A DNA stretch of 64,000 nt from Pseudomonadota bacterium. Its GTDB lineage: Bacteria > Pseudomonadota > Gammaproteobacteria > Steroidobacterales > Steroidobacteraceae. A program made the translations under genes and the position numbers. The stretch lies in the NCBI GenBank assembly GCA_021805865.1, contig JAJZDX010000002.1, positions 62,001 to 126,000 on the forward strand, written 5' to 3'. Below, piece after piece: positions 52,685 to 62,994 of this stretch (positions are counted from its first letter, which is position 1; each line of letters opens with the position of its first letter). Under the pieces are notes generated by a model, which worked only from the letters and a program-made list of their open reading frames with translations, did not search any database and was not told the DNA's origin.

Positions 52685-52978
52685 ATGAGGGACGAGCACC
52701 TGTACATCGTGACCTACGACATCGGTGATCCAAAACGATGGCGCCGCGTATTCCGGCTCATGGAGGGCTTCGGGGATTGGCTCCAGCTCTCCGTATTTCA
52801 GTGCCGTCTTTCTGCCCGACGCCATGCTGAGCTCGTGCAACTCCTGGATGGGATCATCCATCATGACGACGACCACGTCTTGCTCATAGACATTGGGGTA
52901 GTCGAGAACGTCGTGCCGAGGATCATCAGCCTGGGAAAGGCGTATAATGCAATCGAGCGCACTGCCGTGATTGTGTAG
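52685..52978 (+). CDS. cas2: Cas2 adaptation protein
   Basis: A 97-residue ferredoxin-fold protein forming the Cas1-Cas2 integrase complex. LYIVTYDIGDPKRWRRVFRLMEGFGDWLQLSVFQCRLS contains the conserved first-strand Asp and the characteristic FQC segment. ATG starts 4 bp after the cas4-cas1 stop. The frame is open further upstream inside cas1 but Cas2 homology begins at MRDEHLYIV. It lies directly before the array leader. Confidence 0.94.
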   Translation: MRDEHLYIVTYDIGDPKRWRRVFRLMEGFGDWLQLSVFQCRLSARRHAELVQLLDGIIHHDDDHVLLIDIGVVENVVPRIISLGKAYNAIERTAVIV

Positions 52979-53185
52979 GAATCCCTGCCGTGGTGGTGCG
53001 AGCGCTCCGATGATGCCGGCATCGCCGGGGAGCGCTCGCGATGCGTAGCTCTTTAAAAATCAAGAGATTTTTTCCGTGACCAGAGCAAACCACACTCGAT
53101 CCGATGGTGATATCGTTCCCTGGATAGTGAGGTCTCGCGAAGAGGATGGTAAGGTCTGGTCAACCAAGGAATTTTTCTAGGGACC
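52979..53185 (+). promoter_or_regulatory. CRISPR leader
   Basis: The 207 bp between cas2 and the first repeat. An AT-rich patch at 53048-53073 (CTCTTTAAAAATCAAGAG then ATTTTTT) is the usual leader landmark, and with its 5-bp CTCTT/AAGAG stem and T-run it could also end the cas transcript. A second AT-rich stretch (GGAATTTTTCTAG) lies just before the first repeat, where integration occurs. The array is read on the plus strand, away from cas2, as the repeat 3' end ATTGAAGC also indicates. Confidence 0.65.
52998..53039. repeat. Perfect inverted repeat at the start of the leader
   Basis: GCGAGCGCTCC at 52998-53008 is exactly mirrored by GGAGCGCTCGC at 53029-53039. The 20 bases between contain the perfect palindrome GATGCCGGCATC at 53012-53023. 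It lies 20 bp after the cas2 stop. It could form an 11-bp hairpin ending the cas4-cas1-cas2 transcript, or a protein-binding site controlling the leader or adaptation. Confidence 0.6.
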
Positions 53186-55677
53186 GTTTTCCCCGGCGTT
53201 ATGCCGGGGCCTCATTGAAGCGAAAAAGAGTGGGAGAAAATCGGTGGTCTAGGCGGCAACGTTTTCCCCGGCGTTATGCCGGGGCCTCATTGAAGCCCTT
53301 CAACGCCGGTGGCGGATCGCTTCAGAACGCGGGTTTTCCCCGGCGTTATGCCGGGGCCTCATTGAAGCTGGTCAGAATCCATCATTTCCGACTTTGGCGA
53401 TGTGGTTTTCCCCGGCGTTATGCCGGGGCCTCATTGAAGCCTCCTACCCTCACGACGGGCCTCGCACGATCCTTCACGTTTTCCCCGGCGTTATGCCGGG
53501 GCCTCATTGAAGCGCACCGATCACGCACATCCATTTCCACGCGCGCAGCGTTTTCCCCGGCGTTATGCCGGGGCCTCATTGAAGCTTTATATGACGCCGT
53601 TTCGTCGCAGGGATCGAGCTGTTTTCCCCGGCGTTATGCCGGGGCCTCATTGAAGCTGGAATGTCGTAATCATGCTTCAGTTCCTTGAGTGGTTTTCCCC
53701 GGCGTTATGCCGGGGCCTCATTGAAGCTCCGCTACCCGTGCGTCCCGATATAACAGCGCGTTGTTTTCCCCGGCGTTATGCCGGGGCCTCATTGAAGCAA
53801 GCAAGGTACCGTGATGAAACTCAACCCACAAAAGGTTTTCCCCGGCGTTATGCCGGGGCCTCATTGAAGCATCTGGAGCGCGGTGAGGCATTTTTCAAGG
53901 TGGTGCACGTTTTCCCCGGCGTTATGCCGGGGCCTCATTGAAGCATTGACTGTTCCCCCGTGTCCATTTCAGCGCTCCAGTTTTCCCCGGCGTTATGCCG
54001 GGGCCTCATTGAAGCTTCCTGCCGGCGACCGCGCTTGCGCGCCGTCACCTCGTTTTCCCCGGCGTTATGCCGGGGCCTCATTGAAGCGACCGCAGGCAAC
54101 AGACCCAAAAGCCCCACGGTCATGTTTTCCCCGGCGTTATGCCGGGGCCTCATTGAAGCAGCGCTCCCCGTTAGTTTCGTTACGGCATCCCCGACGTTTT
54201 CCCCGGCGTTATGCCGGGGCCTCATTGAAGCCTGAACGGTGTTCCCGGTAAAACGGGCTTGCAAGACGTTTTCCCCGGCGTTATGCCGGGGCCTCATTGA
54301 AGCCTGCTGGGTGATCTTAGACTCCAGCAACCGCTGGGCGAGTTTTCCCCGGCGTTATGCCGGGGCCTCATTGAAGCTAATGAACTCCGGGTACCAACCG
54401 CGTACTCGCCGGCCGTTTTCCCCGGCGTTATGCCGGGGCCTCATTGAAGCTAGCGACGCCGCAGGACCTTATGCAACGTATACTGTTTTCCCCGGCGTTA
54501 TGCCGGGGCCTCATTGAAGCGATGTTGCGTCCGGCGCTAGCGAACTGCGATCCGAGGTTTTCCCCGGCGTTATGCCGGGGCCTCATTGAAGCCGGCTGCA
54601 GCTCACGCAGATGCTACTCAAATGGGACCGGTTTTCCCCGGCGTTATGCCGGGGCCTCATTGAAGCGTTGCGCTCCCCCTTCGGCCTTCGCAATCACCGC
54701 GCGGTTTTCCCCGGCGTTATGCCGGGGCCTCATTGAAGCCGGCGATCGTAGGCCTCGTCTACCCGGTCGCCGAAGTGTTTTCCCCGGCGTTATGCCGGGG
54801 CCTCATTGAAGCCCACCTGGTGAATTCCTAAAAGACGAGCTTGAGGCCGTTTTCCCCGGCGTTATGCCGGGGCCTCATTGAAGCTGCTCGGCGGGTACGA
54901 GGCCGTCGGCTTCCTCGCCGTTTTCCCCGGCGTTATGCCGGGGCCTCATTGAAGCGAAGGCCGGAAGCCCATTGTCCGAGCTGTCCATGGCGTTTTCCCC
55001 GGCGTTATGCCGGGGCCTCATTGAAGCACGATGTCCTCGCGCTCCGCCTCGGTGAGGCCGGCCCGTTTTCCCCGGCGTTATGCCGGGGCCTCATTGAAGC
55101 GGTGTCTCGTAGTGCTTGGACTGGCTGTAGGGAGTCGTTTTCCCCGGCGTTATGCCGGGGCCTCATTGAAGCCCATATCACATCCTTGCCGCTCGTGCCG
55201 ACCTTATGGTTTTCCCCGGCGTTATGCCGGGGCCTCATTGAAGCCTCGAGGAGGACGATCGGGTCCACAGTGTGCATGCCGTTTTCCCCGGCGTTATGCC
55301 GGGGCCTCATTGAAGCGTGTTCGAGGCGTGGAGGGTCGGCACCACGCGGGAGGTTTTCCCCGGCGTTATGCCGGGGCCTCATTGAAGCGCGGTGGCCCAC
55401 TGCGCGAACGCCTCGCGCTCGGCGAGTTTTCCCCGGCGTTATGCCGGGGCCTCATTGAAGCATGTGCAGTCCCGGAGCGCCACGCTGCATTCCGCTGGTT
55501 TTCCCCGGCGTTATGCCGGGGCCTCATTGAAGCGTCGCAGCAACCGTGACTCCCTCGATGGCCTTGCCGAGTTTTCCCCGGCGTTATGCCGGGGCCTCAT
55601 TGAAGCCACCGATCGCCTCACCGCCAGGCGCGCCGCCGCCGGTTTTCCCCGGCGTTATGCCGGGGCCTCATTGAAGC
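53186..55677 (+). CRISPR. CRISPR array, 35 repeats and 34 spacers
   Basis: Thirty-five copies of a 36-nt repeat that begins GTTTTCCCCGGC and ends CCTCATTGAAGC. The centre folds as CCCCGGC/GCCGGGG with a GTTAT loop. By eye all copies are identical, including the leader-distal last one. Starts run 53186, 53261, 53333, 53405, 53478 and onward to 55642. Spacers are 34-39 nt, mostly 35-37; the first, next to the leader, is 39. No duplicated spacer was noticed. The array lies 207 bp after cas2, with the leader at its left. Confidence 0.98.
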
Positions 55678-56132
55678 CTCGGCAGACGCTCCGCGTCCAG
55701 CGGCCGCGTTCTACTCTAGGCACCACGGCCGGAGATGGGCCGGCGCGCATCCCTGGCAGATCGTATTCGGCTACCGGCACGGCATCCTGATTTCTCCGTC
55801 GCATGATTCCGTGCGGAACCATTGGGCCCGTTGCCTTTCGGCCGACTCGGAGGATTGGTATGCGAGTGCCGCGAGCATGGCTGTTGCACCGGCTGCGTCT
55901 GACGTTCCGTGTGAGTTCTTCGCCTGGGGCAAGGTGACGAGCGCCCTTGCTGGCGCTGAGGAGGGGGAGGTGGGGGCGGGTCCGAGGCGGCTCAGTGGCG
56001 AGGAATCGCAGGGCGCCTCGCCGGATGCGCTGCAGGCAATCCGCAATCGGCTTTGGCATTCCGTCTCGGAACCGGTGCGCATTGCGTAAGCGTGACCTGG
56101 GCGGGAGGGTTTCAAGATCCGTAAGACCCTTT
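55678..56132. other. Intergenic stretch after the array, no gene recognised
   Basis: About 455 bp from the last repeat to the TetR operator. Short open frames exist on both strands (such as plus 55811-56089) but none has a ribosome-binding site, recognisable family or protein-like composition. GC rises back toward the chromosomal level, so this may be the right edge of the CRISPR island. No transposase, tRNA or att-like repeat was seen. Confidence 0.4.
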
Positions 56133-56137
56133 GAATG

Positions 56138-56151
56138 AGTGAGTACTCACT
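56138..56151. promoter_or_regulatory. TetR operator palindrome
   Basis: AGTGAGTACTCACT is a perfect 14-bp palindrome 21 bp before the tetR-like start at 56173. The location and the TGAGTGAGTACTCACTT core are typical of TetR-family operators, so the regulator probably represses its own operon with the ABC exporter genes. Confidence 0.65.
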
Positions 56152-56172
56152 TGCATGTGGTAGGCTGTGCCC

Positions 56173-56802
56173 ATGCAATCCTCCCCACACGCTCCCGGTC
56201 GTCGCGCCAGGCCCCTGCCGCCGGAGGCCCGCCGCGAGGCGCTGATCGCGGCGACGCTGCCGCTGCTGCGCGAGAGCGGACTAGACGTCAGTACCCGGCA
56301 GATCGCGGCGGCGGCCGGTATCGCCGAGGGCACGATATTTCGCGCCTTCGCGAATAAGGACAGCCTGATCCGCGCCTCGATCGAGGCGGCCTTCGATCCG
56401 GCACCCGTGGTGGCCAGGCTCGGGAAGATCGACACCTCGGCGCCTCTAGAGGCCCGGCTCGTCGCCGCGGCACACGTCGTGCAGGGGTGGCTCGCGACCG
56501 TCATCGGGCTCATGACTGTGCTGCGCAACGCGCGGTTCGCTGACGAGAAGCCCGGCTGGCGGCGGCAGCACACGCTCAAAGCGATCAACGCGGCCCTCAC
56601 CCGGCTGATCGAGCCGGACTGCCATCGGTTGCGCGTCTCACCCGAATACGCGGCGAGGCTCCTGCACCTGCTGCTCTTCTCCGGATCCCACCCGGGCATG
56701 ACCGACGGCAAGCTGCTGAAGGCCGAGGAAGTGGTGAGCGTCATTCTGGATGGCGTGCGTGTCCAGGACGGGCCGCCACGGAAGGGCAGACGGCGATGCT
56801 GA
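56173..56802 (+). CDS. TetR family transcriptional regulator
   Basis: A 209-residue repressor with the N-terminal HTH (ALIAATLPLLRESGLDVSTRQIAAAAGIAEGTIFRAFANKDSLIRASIEAAF) and a variable ligand-binding C-terminal domain. ATG 56173 is chosen over the in-frame GTG at 56167. Its 3' end overlaps the first ABC gene by 7 bp, and the palindrome upstream marks autoregulation. It likely controls the efflux pair in response to an exported compound. Confidence 0.88.
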   Translation: MQSSPHAPGRRARPLPPEARREALIAATLPLLRESGLDVSTRQIAAAAGIAEGTIFRAFANKDSLIRASIEAAFDPAPVVARLGKIDTSAPLEARLVAAAHVVQGWLATVIGLMTVLRNARFADEKPGWRRQHTLKAINAALTRLIEPDCHRLRVSPEYAARLLHLLLFSGSHPGMTDGKLLKAEEVVSVILDGVRVQDGPPRKGRRRC

Positions 56803-58529
56803 TCCGGGTCCTGCGCACGTATCTGCGACCTTATGGGCGCTGGCTCACGGCCGTCGTCGCGCTGCAGCTATTCGGCACGATCGCCTCGCTGTATCTGCCG
56901 AATTTGAACGCCGACATCATCGATTACGGCATCGTAAGGGGGGATACGGCGTATATCGTGGGGACCGGCGGCTGGATGCTCCTCATGACCCTCGGCCAGA
57001 TCGCCTGCTCGGTCGCGGCGGCCTACTACGGCGCACGCGCCTCGATGAGCTTCGGGCGTGACCTGCGGGCGGTGCTGTTCCGGCGCGTCATGAGTTTCTC
57101 GGGGCGGGAAGTGGCGCAATTCGGCACGCCCTCGCTCATCACGCGCGGCACCAATGACGTTCAGCAGGTGCAGATGCTGGTGGCTGTCAGCAGCAGCGTG
57201 ATGATTGCCGCTCCGATCATGGGCATCGGTGCCATCATCATGGCGGTGCGCGAGGACCCGGGTCTCTCGTGGCTGTTGGGAGTGAGCGTGCCGATTCTCG
57301 CGGCCGTCGTCGGCGTCGTGGCGTGGCGCATGATGCCGCAATTCCGCCACATGCAGTCCTTCACCGATGTCGTCAACCGCATCCTGCGCGAGCAGATCGG
57401 CGGCATGCGCGTCGTGCGCTCATTCGTTCGGGAGCCGCAGGAGACGCGCCGCTTCGAGCAGGCGAATGCGGATCTGACGGGCACGGCGCTGCGGGCCGGG
57501 CGGCTGATGGCGCTGCTCGTGCCGGCAGTCGTCCTGATCCTCAACGGCTCGAGCGCCGCCGTACTGTGGTTTGGTGCGGTGCGCATCAACGCCGGACAGA
57601 CGCAGATCGGCGATCTGACCGCGTTCCTGGTGTATCTGACACAGATTCTCATGTCGGTGATGATGGCGACCTTCATGCTGATGATGATCCCGCGCGCGGC
57701 GGTGAGCGCGGATCGCATCGGTGCGGTCCTCGGTACGGAACCGTCCGTCGTGCCGCCGCCCGAGCCGGTGAAGTCCGTCGGGACACGGGGCCAGGTCGAG
57801 TTCAGGGGGGTGACGCTTCGGTATCCGGGCGCGGCGGACCCGGTCCTGCATGACATTTCCTTCAGCGTCTCCGCCGGACAGACGTTGGCGATCATCGGCA
57901 GCACCGGCGCCGGCAAGACCACACTCGTGTCGCTCATCCCCCGGCTGTTCGATGCGACGAAGGGCAGCGTGCTGGTCGACGGCGTCGATGTTCGTGCGCT
58001 CGACCCCGACCTGCTCTGGACTCGCATCGGATTCGTCCCGCAGCGCTCTTATCTCTTCTCCGGCAGCGTGGCGAGCAACCTGCGCTACGGCAACCCGCAT
58101 GCGACGGAGGAGGAGTTGTGGCGGGCGCTCGAGGTCGCCCAGGCGAGGGACTTCGTCGCGGCGATGCCGGGCGGGCTCGATGCACCGATCTCCCAGGGCG
58201 GAACGAATGTCTCCGGCGGGCAGCGGCAGCGCCTCGCCATCGCCCGCGCGCTGGTTCGAAAGCCCGAGATCTACCTCTTCGACGAATCTTTCTCCGCACT
58301 CGACCTCGCCACCGACGCACGGCTGAGGGCCGCGCTGCGCCCCGTCACGCGACACGCTGCGGTAATCATCGTTGCCCAGCGCGTGTCGACGATCCAGGAG
58401 GCGGACCGGATCGCGGTGCTCGAAGGCGGGACTTTCGTCGGGTTCGGGCGTCACCACGAGCTGCTTCGCAGCTGCCCCACGTACGCGGAAATCGCCGCCT
58501 CGCAGCTCTCGGCGCAGGAGGTGGCGTGA
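56796..58529 (+). CDS. ABC exporter half-transporter (first subunit)
   Basis: A 577-residue fusion of six membrane helices and an ATPase domain, one half of a heterodimeric multidrug-type exporter. Nucleotide-binding motifs are GSTGAGKTTLV (Walker A), NVSGGQRQR (signature) and IYLFDESFSALD (Walker B with catalytic Glu). The H-loop reads VAQRVSTI, with Gln in place of the usual His, as in the degenerate-site subunit of such pairs. Its stop overlaps the GTG of the partner gene. Confidence 0.9.
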   Translation: MLIRVLRTYLRPYGRWLTAVVALQLFGTIASLYLPNLNADIIDYGIVRGDTAYIVGTGGWMLLMTLGQIACSVAAAYYGARASMSFGRDLRAVLFRRVMSFSGREVAQFGTPSLITRGTNDVQQVQMLVAVSSSVMIAAPIMGIGAIIMAVREDPGLSWLLGVSVPILAAVVGVVAWRMMPQFRHMQSFTDVVNRILREQIGGMRVVRSFVREPQETRRFEQANADLTGTALRAGRLMALLVPAVVLILNGSSAAVLWFGAVRINAGQTQIGDLTAFLVYLTQILMSVMMATFMLMMIPRAAVSADRIGAVLGTEPSVVPPPEPVKSVGTRGQVEFRGVTLRYPGAADPVLHDISFSVSAGQTLAIIGSTGAGKTTLVSLIPRLFDATKGSVLVDGVDVRALDPDLLWTRIGFVPQRSYLFSGSVASNLRYGNPHATEEELWRALEVAQARDFVAAMPGGLDAPISQGGTNVSGGQRQRLAIARALVRKPEIYLFDESFSALDLATDARLRAALRPVTRHAAVIIVAQRVSTIQEADRIAVLEGGTFVGFGRHHELLRSCPTYAEIAASQLSAQEVA

Positions 58530-60559
58530 GCGGCGCTTCGCGCAAGACTTTCCCCGGGCGCCCTCCCGGCGCCGGGCAGTCCGCGGGCCGCGGACCGCCC
58601 TGGATGAGCCTCGGCACCCCGGCCGAGAAGTCGATGAGCTTCTGGCCGTCGGCGCGCCGCCTGCTCCGCCGGCTGCGGCCGCAGCGCCTGCGCATGGCCT
58701 GCGTCGTGGCACTCTCGGTCGCGAGCGTTGCGTTTTCGGTGGCCGGCCCGATCCTGATCGGCCGTGCCACCAACATCATCTTTTCCGGCGTCATCGGCAA
58801 GCAGCTCGCGCCCGGGACGACGAAGCGCCAAGCCGTGGCCGCCGAGCGGGCCGCCGGACGCATTCATCTGGCGGAGATGTTCGCCCGCATGCATCTGGTG
58901 CCCGGGGCGGGGATCGACTTCAAGGCGCTCGCGATCACGCTGCTCGAGGTGCTCGCGCTCTATCTCGCCTCAGCGACCTTTCTCTGGGCGCAGGGTTATC
59001 TCCTGAACGACGTGGTCCAGGCGGTGGTACGCCGGTTGCGCTCGGAAGTGGAGGAGAAGATTCACCGGTTGCCGCTGCGCTACTTCGATCACCAGCCGCG
59101 CGGAGAGCTCCTGAGCCGAGTCACCAACGATATCGGCAATCTCTCCCAGAGCCTGCAGCAGTCCCTCAGCCAGCTGCTGACCGCGCTGCTGACGCTGGTG
59201 GGCGTCGTCTCGATGATGATCGTCATCTCTCCGCTCCTCGCGCTGATCGCGCTCGTGACGATCCCGCTTGCGCTGCTGCTCACCCGGCTGATCGCCCATC
59301 GCTCGCAGCGGCACTTCGTCGCCCAATGGAAGCACACCGGGGATCTGAACGCCAAGATCGAGGAGGCATTCACCGGCCACGAGCTCGTCAAGGTCTTCGG
59401 CCGGCAGCCGGAAGTCGCACGTGACTTCGATGCGAAGAACGACGAGCTCTTCACGGCCAGCTTCGCCGCGCAATTCATCTCCAGCCTCATCATGCCCGCG
59501 GTGATGTTCGTCGGCAGCCTGAACTACGTGCTGGTCGCGGTCATCGGCGGCCTGCGCGTCGCAACCGGCGGCATGACGCTCGGGGCTGTCCAGGCCTTCA
59601 TCCAGTACTCGCGCTCGTTCAATCGGCCGCTCACCCAGGTGGCGTCGATGGCGGGCACCATGCAGTCGGGCGTCGCCTCCGCCGAGCGCGTCTTCGATCT
59701 GCTCGATGAACACGAGCAGACCTCAGAGCCCGAGGCGCCCGCCCGGCCGGTCGCTCTTCAGGGACGCGTCGAGTTTCAGCACGTCTCTTTCCGGTACGAG
59801 GCCGACAAGCCGCTGATCGAGGATCTTTCCCTCACGGCCGAGCCCGGTCACACGGTCGCGATCGTAGGGCCCACCGGAGCCGGTAAGACCACGCTCGTCA
59901 ACCTGATCCTGCGCTTCTACGAGCTCGACGGCGGCCGCATCACCCTGGACGGAGTCGATATCGCGACGATGCGCCGCGACGATCTGCGCTCGCGCATCGG
60001 CATGGTCCTGCAGGACGCGTGGCTCTTCCACGGCACCATCCGGGACAACATCCGGTACGGGCGGCCTGACGCCACCGATGAGGAGATCCTTGAGGCCGCC
60101 AGGGCGACGTTCGTCGACCGCTTCGTGCGAAGCCTGCCGGACGGGTACGATACGGTGATCGACGAGGACTCGGGCAACGTCAGCGCGGGCCAACGGCAAC
60201 TCATCACGATCGCGCGCGCGTTTCTCACCCGTCCGGCTCTGCTGATTCTCGATGAGGCGACGAGCTCCGTCGATACCCGCACGGAGGCCCTCGTTCAGCA
60301 CGCCATGGCGGCGCTGCGCTCGAATCGCACCAGCTTCGTCATCGCGCACCGCCTCTCGACGATTCGAGACGCCGATCTCATTCTCGTCATGCGCGATGGC
60401 CGCATCGTCGAGCAGGGCGCGCACGGGGCGCTGCTGCAGCGGCAAGGCGCCTACTACGACCTCTACAGTGCGCAGTTCGGCGGCGCGGAGGCCGAGGACG
60501 AGGACGAGCAACGGCTCGCCGACGGCGGCAGTCCGCTGCAGTCCGCGGCCGGAGCCTGA
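58526..60559 (+). CDS. ABC exporter half-transporter (second subunit)
   Basis: A 677-residue partner subunit. A ~35-residue Pro/Gly-rich N-terminal tail precedes the membrane domain (six helices to about residue 400). The ATPase has GPTGAGKTTLV, NVSAGQRQL (Ala in the signature), LLILDEATSSVD and a canonical IAHRLSTI H-loop. GTG 58526 gives a 4-bp overlap with the first subunit; MSLGTPAEKS 29 codons in is an alternative start. The tail ends in an acidic EAEDEDEQ region. Substrate unknown. Confidence 0.9.
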   Translation: MSGASRKTFPGRPPGAGQSAGRGPPWMSLGTPAEKSMSFWPSARRLLRRLRPQRLRMACVVALSVASVAFSVAGPILIGRATNIIFSGVIGKQLAPGTTKRQAVAAERAAGRIHLAEMFARMHLVPGAGIDFKALAITLLEVLALYLASATFLWAQGYLLNDVVQAVVRRLRSEVEEKIHRLPLRYFDHQPRGELLSRVTNDIGNLSQSLQQSLSQLLTALLTLVGVVSMMIVISPLLALIALVTIPLALLLTRLIAHRSQRHFVAQWKHTGDLNAKIEEAFTGHELVKVFGRQPEVARDFDAKNDELFTASFAAQFISSLIMPAVMFVGSLNYVLVAVIGGLRVATGGMTLGAVQAFIQYSRSFNRPLTQVASMAGTMQSGVASAERVFDLLDEHEQTSEPEAPARPVALQGRVEFQHVSFRYEADKPLIEDLSLTAEPGHTVAIVGPTGAGKTTLVNLILRFYELDGGRITLDGVDIATMRRDDLRSRIGMVLQDAWLFHGTIRDNIRYGRPDATDEEILEAARATFVDRFVRSLPDGYDTVIDEDSGNVSAGQRQLITIARAFLTRPALLILDEATSSVDTRTEALVQHAMAALRSNRTSFVIAHRLSTIRDADLILVMRDGRIVEQGAHGALLQRQGAYYDLYSAQFGGAEAEDEDEQRLADGGSPLQSAAGA

Positions 60560-60705
60560 TGGCGCGCGGGCTCGGGTGCGACCGGGGGCGGGGCAACCGA
60601 TACGACGGAGTGAGGTAAGGTGCAACGCCGGGGGTCGGTAGAATTTACCGGGCGCCTCGCGAGATCTGCGGGCGCGCCGGCGCAAACTCGCGGCCGTGAC
60701 ATCGG

Positions 60706-62238
60706 ATGAGTGGAGGATTCGCTCCTGTGGAAAACGTGCTGATCGCTGTTCTTGCCGCCGCGACGGGCGGTATCGCCACGTGGGTGCTCATGCACGCTCT
60801 GCGGCGGACCGCGGTCGCTGCCGTGGAATTCCAGCTGGCCGCGGCGCGTGAGCAGCTGGCGGCCGCAGCGGAGCAACTGCGGGTGGAGCGGGACAAGGCT
60901 TCCGAGGCTCTGCGCGCCGAGACCGAACGGCGCGCCACCGCCGAGGCCGGCGCCGCGCGCGCCGCGGGCCTGGATGCGGCCGTGGCGCAGTTGAACGGCG
61001 AGCTGTCTGCGCTCAAGGCCAGCCTCGCGGCCGGAGAGGCGAGGCTCGCCGCCGAGCAGCAGACCGCGCGCCAGAATCTGCAGCTTCTGGAGGAGGCGCG
61101 GGCAAAACTCTCCGACGCCTTCAGGGCGCTGTCCTCCGAGGCGCTCAAGAGCAACAACCAGGCGTTTCTCGAGCTCGCGCGGACCACGCTGGAGAGATTC
61201 CAGCAGAGCGCGGCAGGGGATCTCGAGGCGCGCCAGAAGGCCATCGAGCAGCTCACCCTGCCGATTCGAGAGCGCCTGGAGAAGTTCGACGGCAAGCTCG
61301 ATGAGCTGGAACGGGCGCGCCACGGGGCCTATCGCGCGCTCACCCAGCAGGTCGACGACCTGCTCAAAGTGCACCTGCCGCAGCTGCAGCGCGACACCGC
61401 GGGTCTCGTCAAGGCATTGCGCCAGCCCCAGGCGCGCGGGCGCTGGGGCGAGGTGCAGCTGCGGCGCGTGGTCGAGATGGCCGGCATGCTCGAGCACTGC
61501 GATTTCAAGGAGCAGGTGAGCCAGACTCTGGAGGACGGCGGCCGCCTGCGTCCCGATCTCATCGTATACCTGCCCGGCGCACGCCAGGTGGTCGTGGACG
61601 CCAAGGCGCCGGTCGATGCCTACCTGGAGGCTGTCGAGGCGCAGGATGAGCCCGCGCGCGCTCAGGCACTGACACGGCACGCACGGCAGGTGCGCGACCA
61701 CATCGCCGCGCTTGCCAAGAAGGCGTATTTCGATCAGTTCGATCCGACGCCCGAGTTCGTCATCCTGTTCGTGCCGGGAGAGGCCTTCTTTTCCGCCGCG
61801 TTGGCCCAGGACCCCTCGCTGATCGAGTATGGAGCGGAAAACCGCGTCATTCCCGCCAGCCCAACCACGCTGATCGCGCTGCTCAAGGCGGTGGCCTACG
61901 GTTGGCGCCAGGAAGCCCTGGCCAAGAACGCGCAGGAGGTCGCCGCGCTCGGCAAGCAGCTCTACGAGCGCATCGCGACCCTCGCCGGACACTGGGCCGA
62001 AGTGGGGGATCGGCTCGGCAAGGCGGTGGAGTTCTACAACAAAGCGACCGCGAGCCTCGAGGCTCGCGTGCTCGTTTCGGCGCGCAAGTTCGCGGAGCTG
62101 AAGGCGGCTCCGGTGGGCGTGCAGATCGCAACGGCCGGCCCGATCGAGCACTTGCCCCGGCAGCCGCAGGCGGGGGAGCTGTTGCCCTCGCCGGATGGCA
62201 CGCGCAAGCCGGAGGGCGGCGAGGGTGGGGCCACGTGA
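60706..62238 (+). CDS. rmuC: DNA recombination protein RmuC
   Basis: A 510-residue RmuC that limits DNA inversion at short inverted repeats. One N-terminal membrane helix ([22 protein letters not shown]), a long coiled coil at about 35-230, then the RmuC nuclease-like domain with [44 protein letters not shown] and [14 protein letters not shown]. All domains are intact. It stands alone between the ABC pair and the GST gene. Confidence 0.92.
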   Translation: MSGGFAPVENVLIAVLAAATGGIATWVLMHALRRTAVAAVEFQLAAAREQLAAAAEQLRVERDKASEALRAETERRATAEAGAARAAGLDAAVAQLNGELSALKASLAAGEARLAAEQQTARQNLQLLEEARAKLSDAFRALSSEALKSNNQAFLELARTTLERFQQSAAGDLEARQKAIEQLTLPIRERLEKFDGKLDELERARHGAYRALTQQVDDLLKVHLPQLQRDTAGLVKALRQPQARGRWGEVQLRRVVEMAGMLEHCDFKEQVSQTLEDGGRLRPDLIVYLPGARQVVVDAKAPVDAYLEAVEAQDEPARAQALTRHARQVRDHIAALAKKAYFDQFDPTPEFVILFVPGEAFFSAALAQDPSLIEYGAENRVIPASPTTLIALLKAVAYGWRQEALAKNAQEVAALGKQLYERIATLAGHWAEVGDRLGKAVEFYNKATASLEARVLVSARKFAELKAAPVGVQIATAGPIEHLPRQPQAGELLPSPDGTRKPEGGEGGAT

Positions 62239-62397
62239 GGCCGTAGCGACTTCACCTGACGCGAGCCGGCGTGGACCCGCGCTCGAATCCGATAGTGAGC
62301 CAGCGGCCAGGGGAGGCGCGCGACTCGACCGAAGTTGCCATTTGCCACTTCACGGCCGTATCGTCATGCAGTTTCCGCACGCCACGGGAAAGCCGCC

Positions 62398-62994
62398 ATG
62401 ATTACGCTGTTCCACCACCCCAACTCCCGCTCCTCGCGCTTCATCTTCCTGCTCGAGGAGCTGGAGGCGGCGTACCAGATCCGCCTCGTCACGATTCGCA
62501 AGCGCGACGGCACGGGCACCGTGGATCCGGCGAATCCTCACCCTCACGGCAAGGTGCCCGCGATCTGCGACGACGGGGTCATCGTCTTCGAATCTTCCGC
62601 CATCGCGCTCTACCTGACGGACCGTTTTCCGAAAAACGGGATGGGACCCCTGGCGGGCGATCCCGATCGCGGAGCCTACCTGTCCTGGCTCGCCTACTAC
62701 AGCGGCGTGCTGGAGCCGGCGTTCGTGTCCAAATTCCTGAGCCACGACGTTCCGCGCGGCACGGCCGGCTGGGTTGCGGTGGAGGAGGCGATGACCGCCG
62801 TCATCCAACGGCTCGCGCGCGGACCGTATCTGCTCGGCGAGCGGTTCAGCGCCGCGGACATCCTCTTCGGCACCACGTTCGCGATGTTCGCGCAGAGCCC
62901 GCTGATGGAAAAATCCCCGGTCATTGACACCTATGCGCAGCGCGTCGTCGGCCGCCCGGCCTTCGAGCGCGCCCGGGTGCGGGAGAAAGGCTGA
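62398..62994 (+). CDS. Glutathione S-transferase family protein
   Basis: A 198-residue two-domain GST. The thioredoxin-like N-terminal domain has the start LFHHPNSRSSRFIFLLEELE, with Ser in the region that activates glutathione, then PHGKVPAICDDG and ESSAIALYLTD. The helical C-terminal domain ends with GERFSAADILFGTTF. ATG at 62398 is used. Substrate class cannot be read. Confidence 0.88.
   Translation: MITLFHHPNSRSSRFIFLLEELEAAYQIRLVTIRKRDGTGTVDPANPHPHGKVPAICDDGVIVFESSAIALYLTDRFPKNGMGPLAGDPDRGAYLSWLAYYSGVLEPAFVSKFLSHDVPRGTAGWVAVEEAMTAVIQRLARGPYLLGERFSAADILFGTTFAMFAQSPLMEKSPVIDTYAQRVVGRPAFERARVREKG

Noticed and set aside
53186-55677. Self-targeting spacers against genes in this window
   Set aside because: No match was noticed by eye, but this cannot be excluded without an alignment of all 34 spacers to the genome.
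53146-55790. Long open frames on both strands across the array, repeating FPRRYAGASLK or ASMRPRHNAGEN
   Set aside because: They are the translated CRISPR repeat; the 36-nt repeat keeps reading frame when spacers are multiples of three. Not genes.
55811-56089. 92-codon plus frame after the array
   Set aside because: No family, no ribosome-binding site, composition not convincing.
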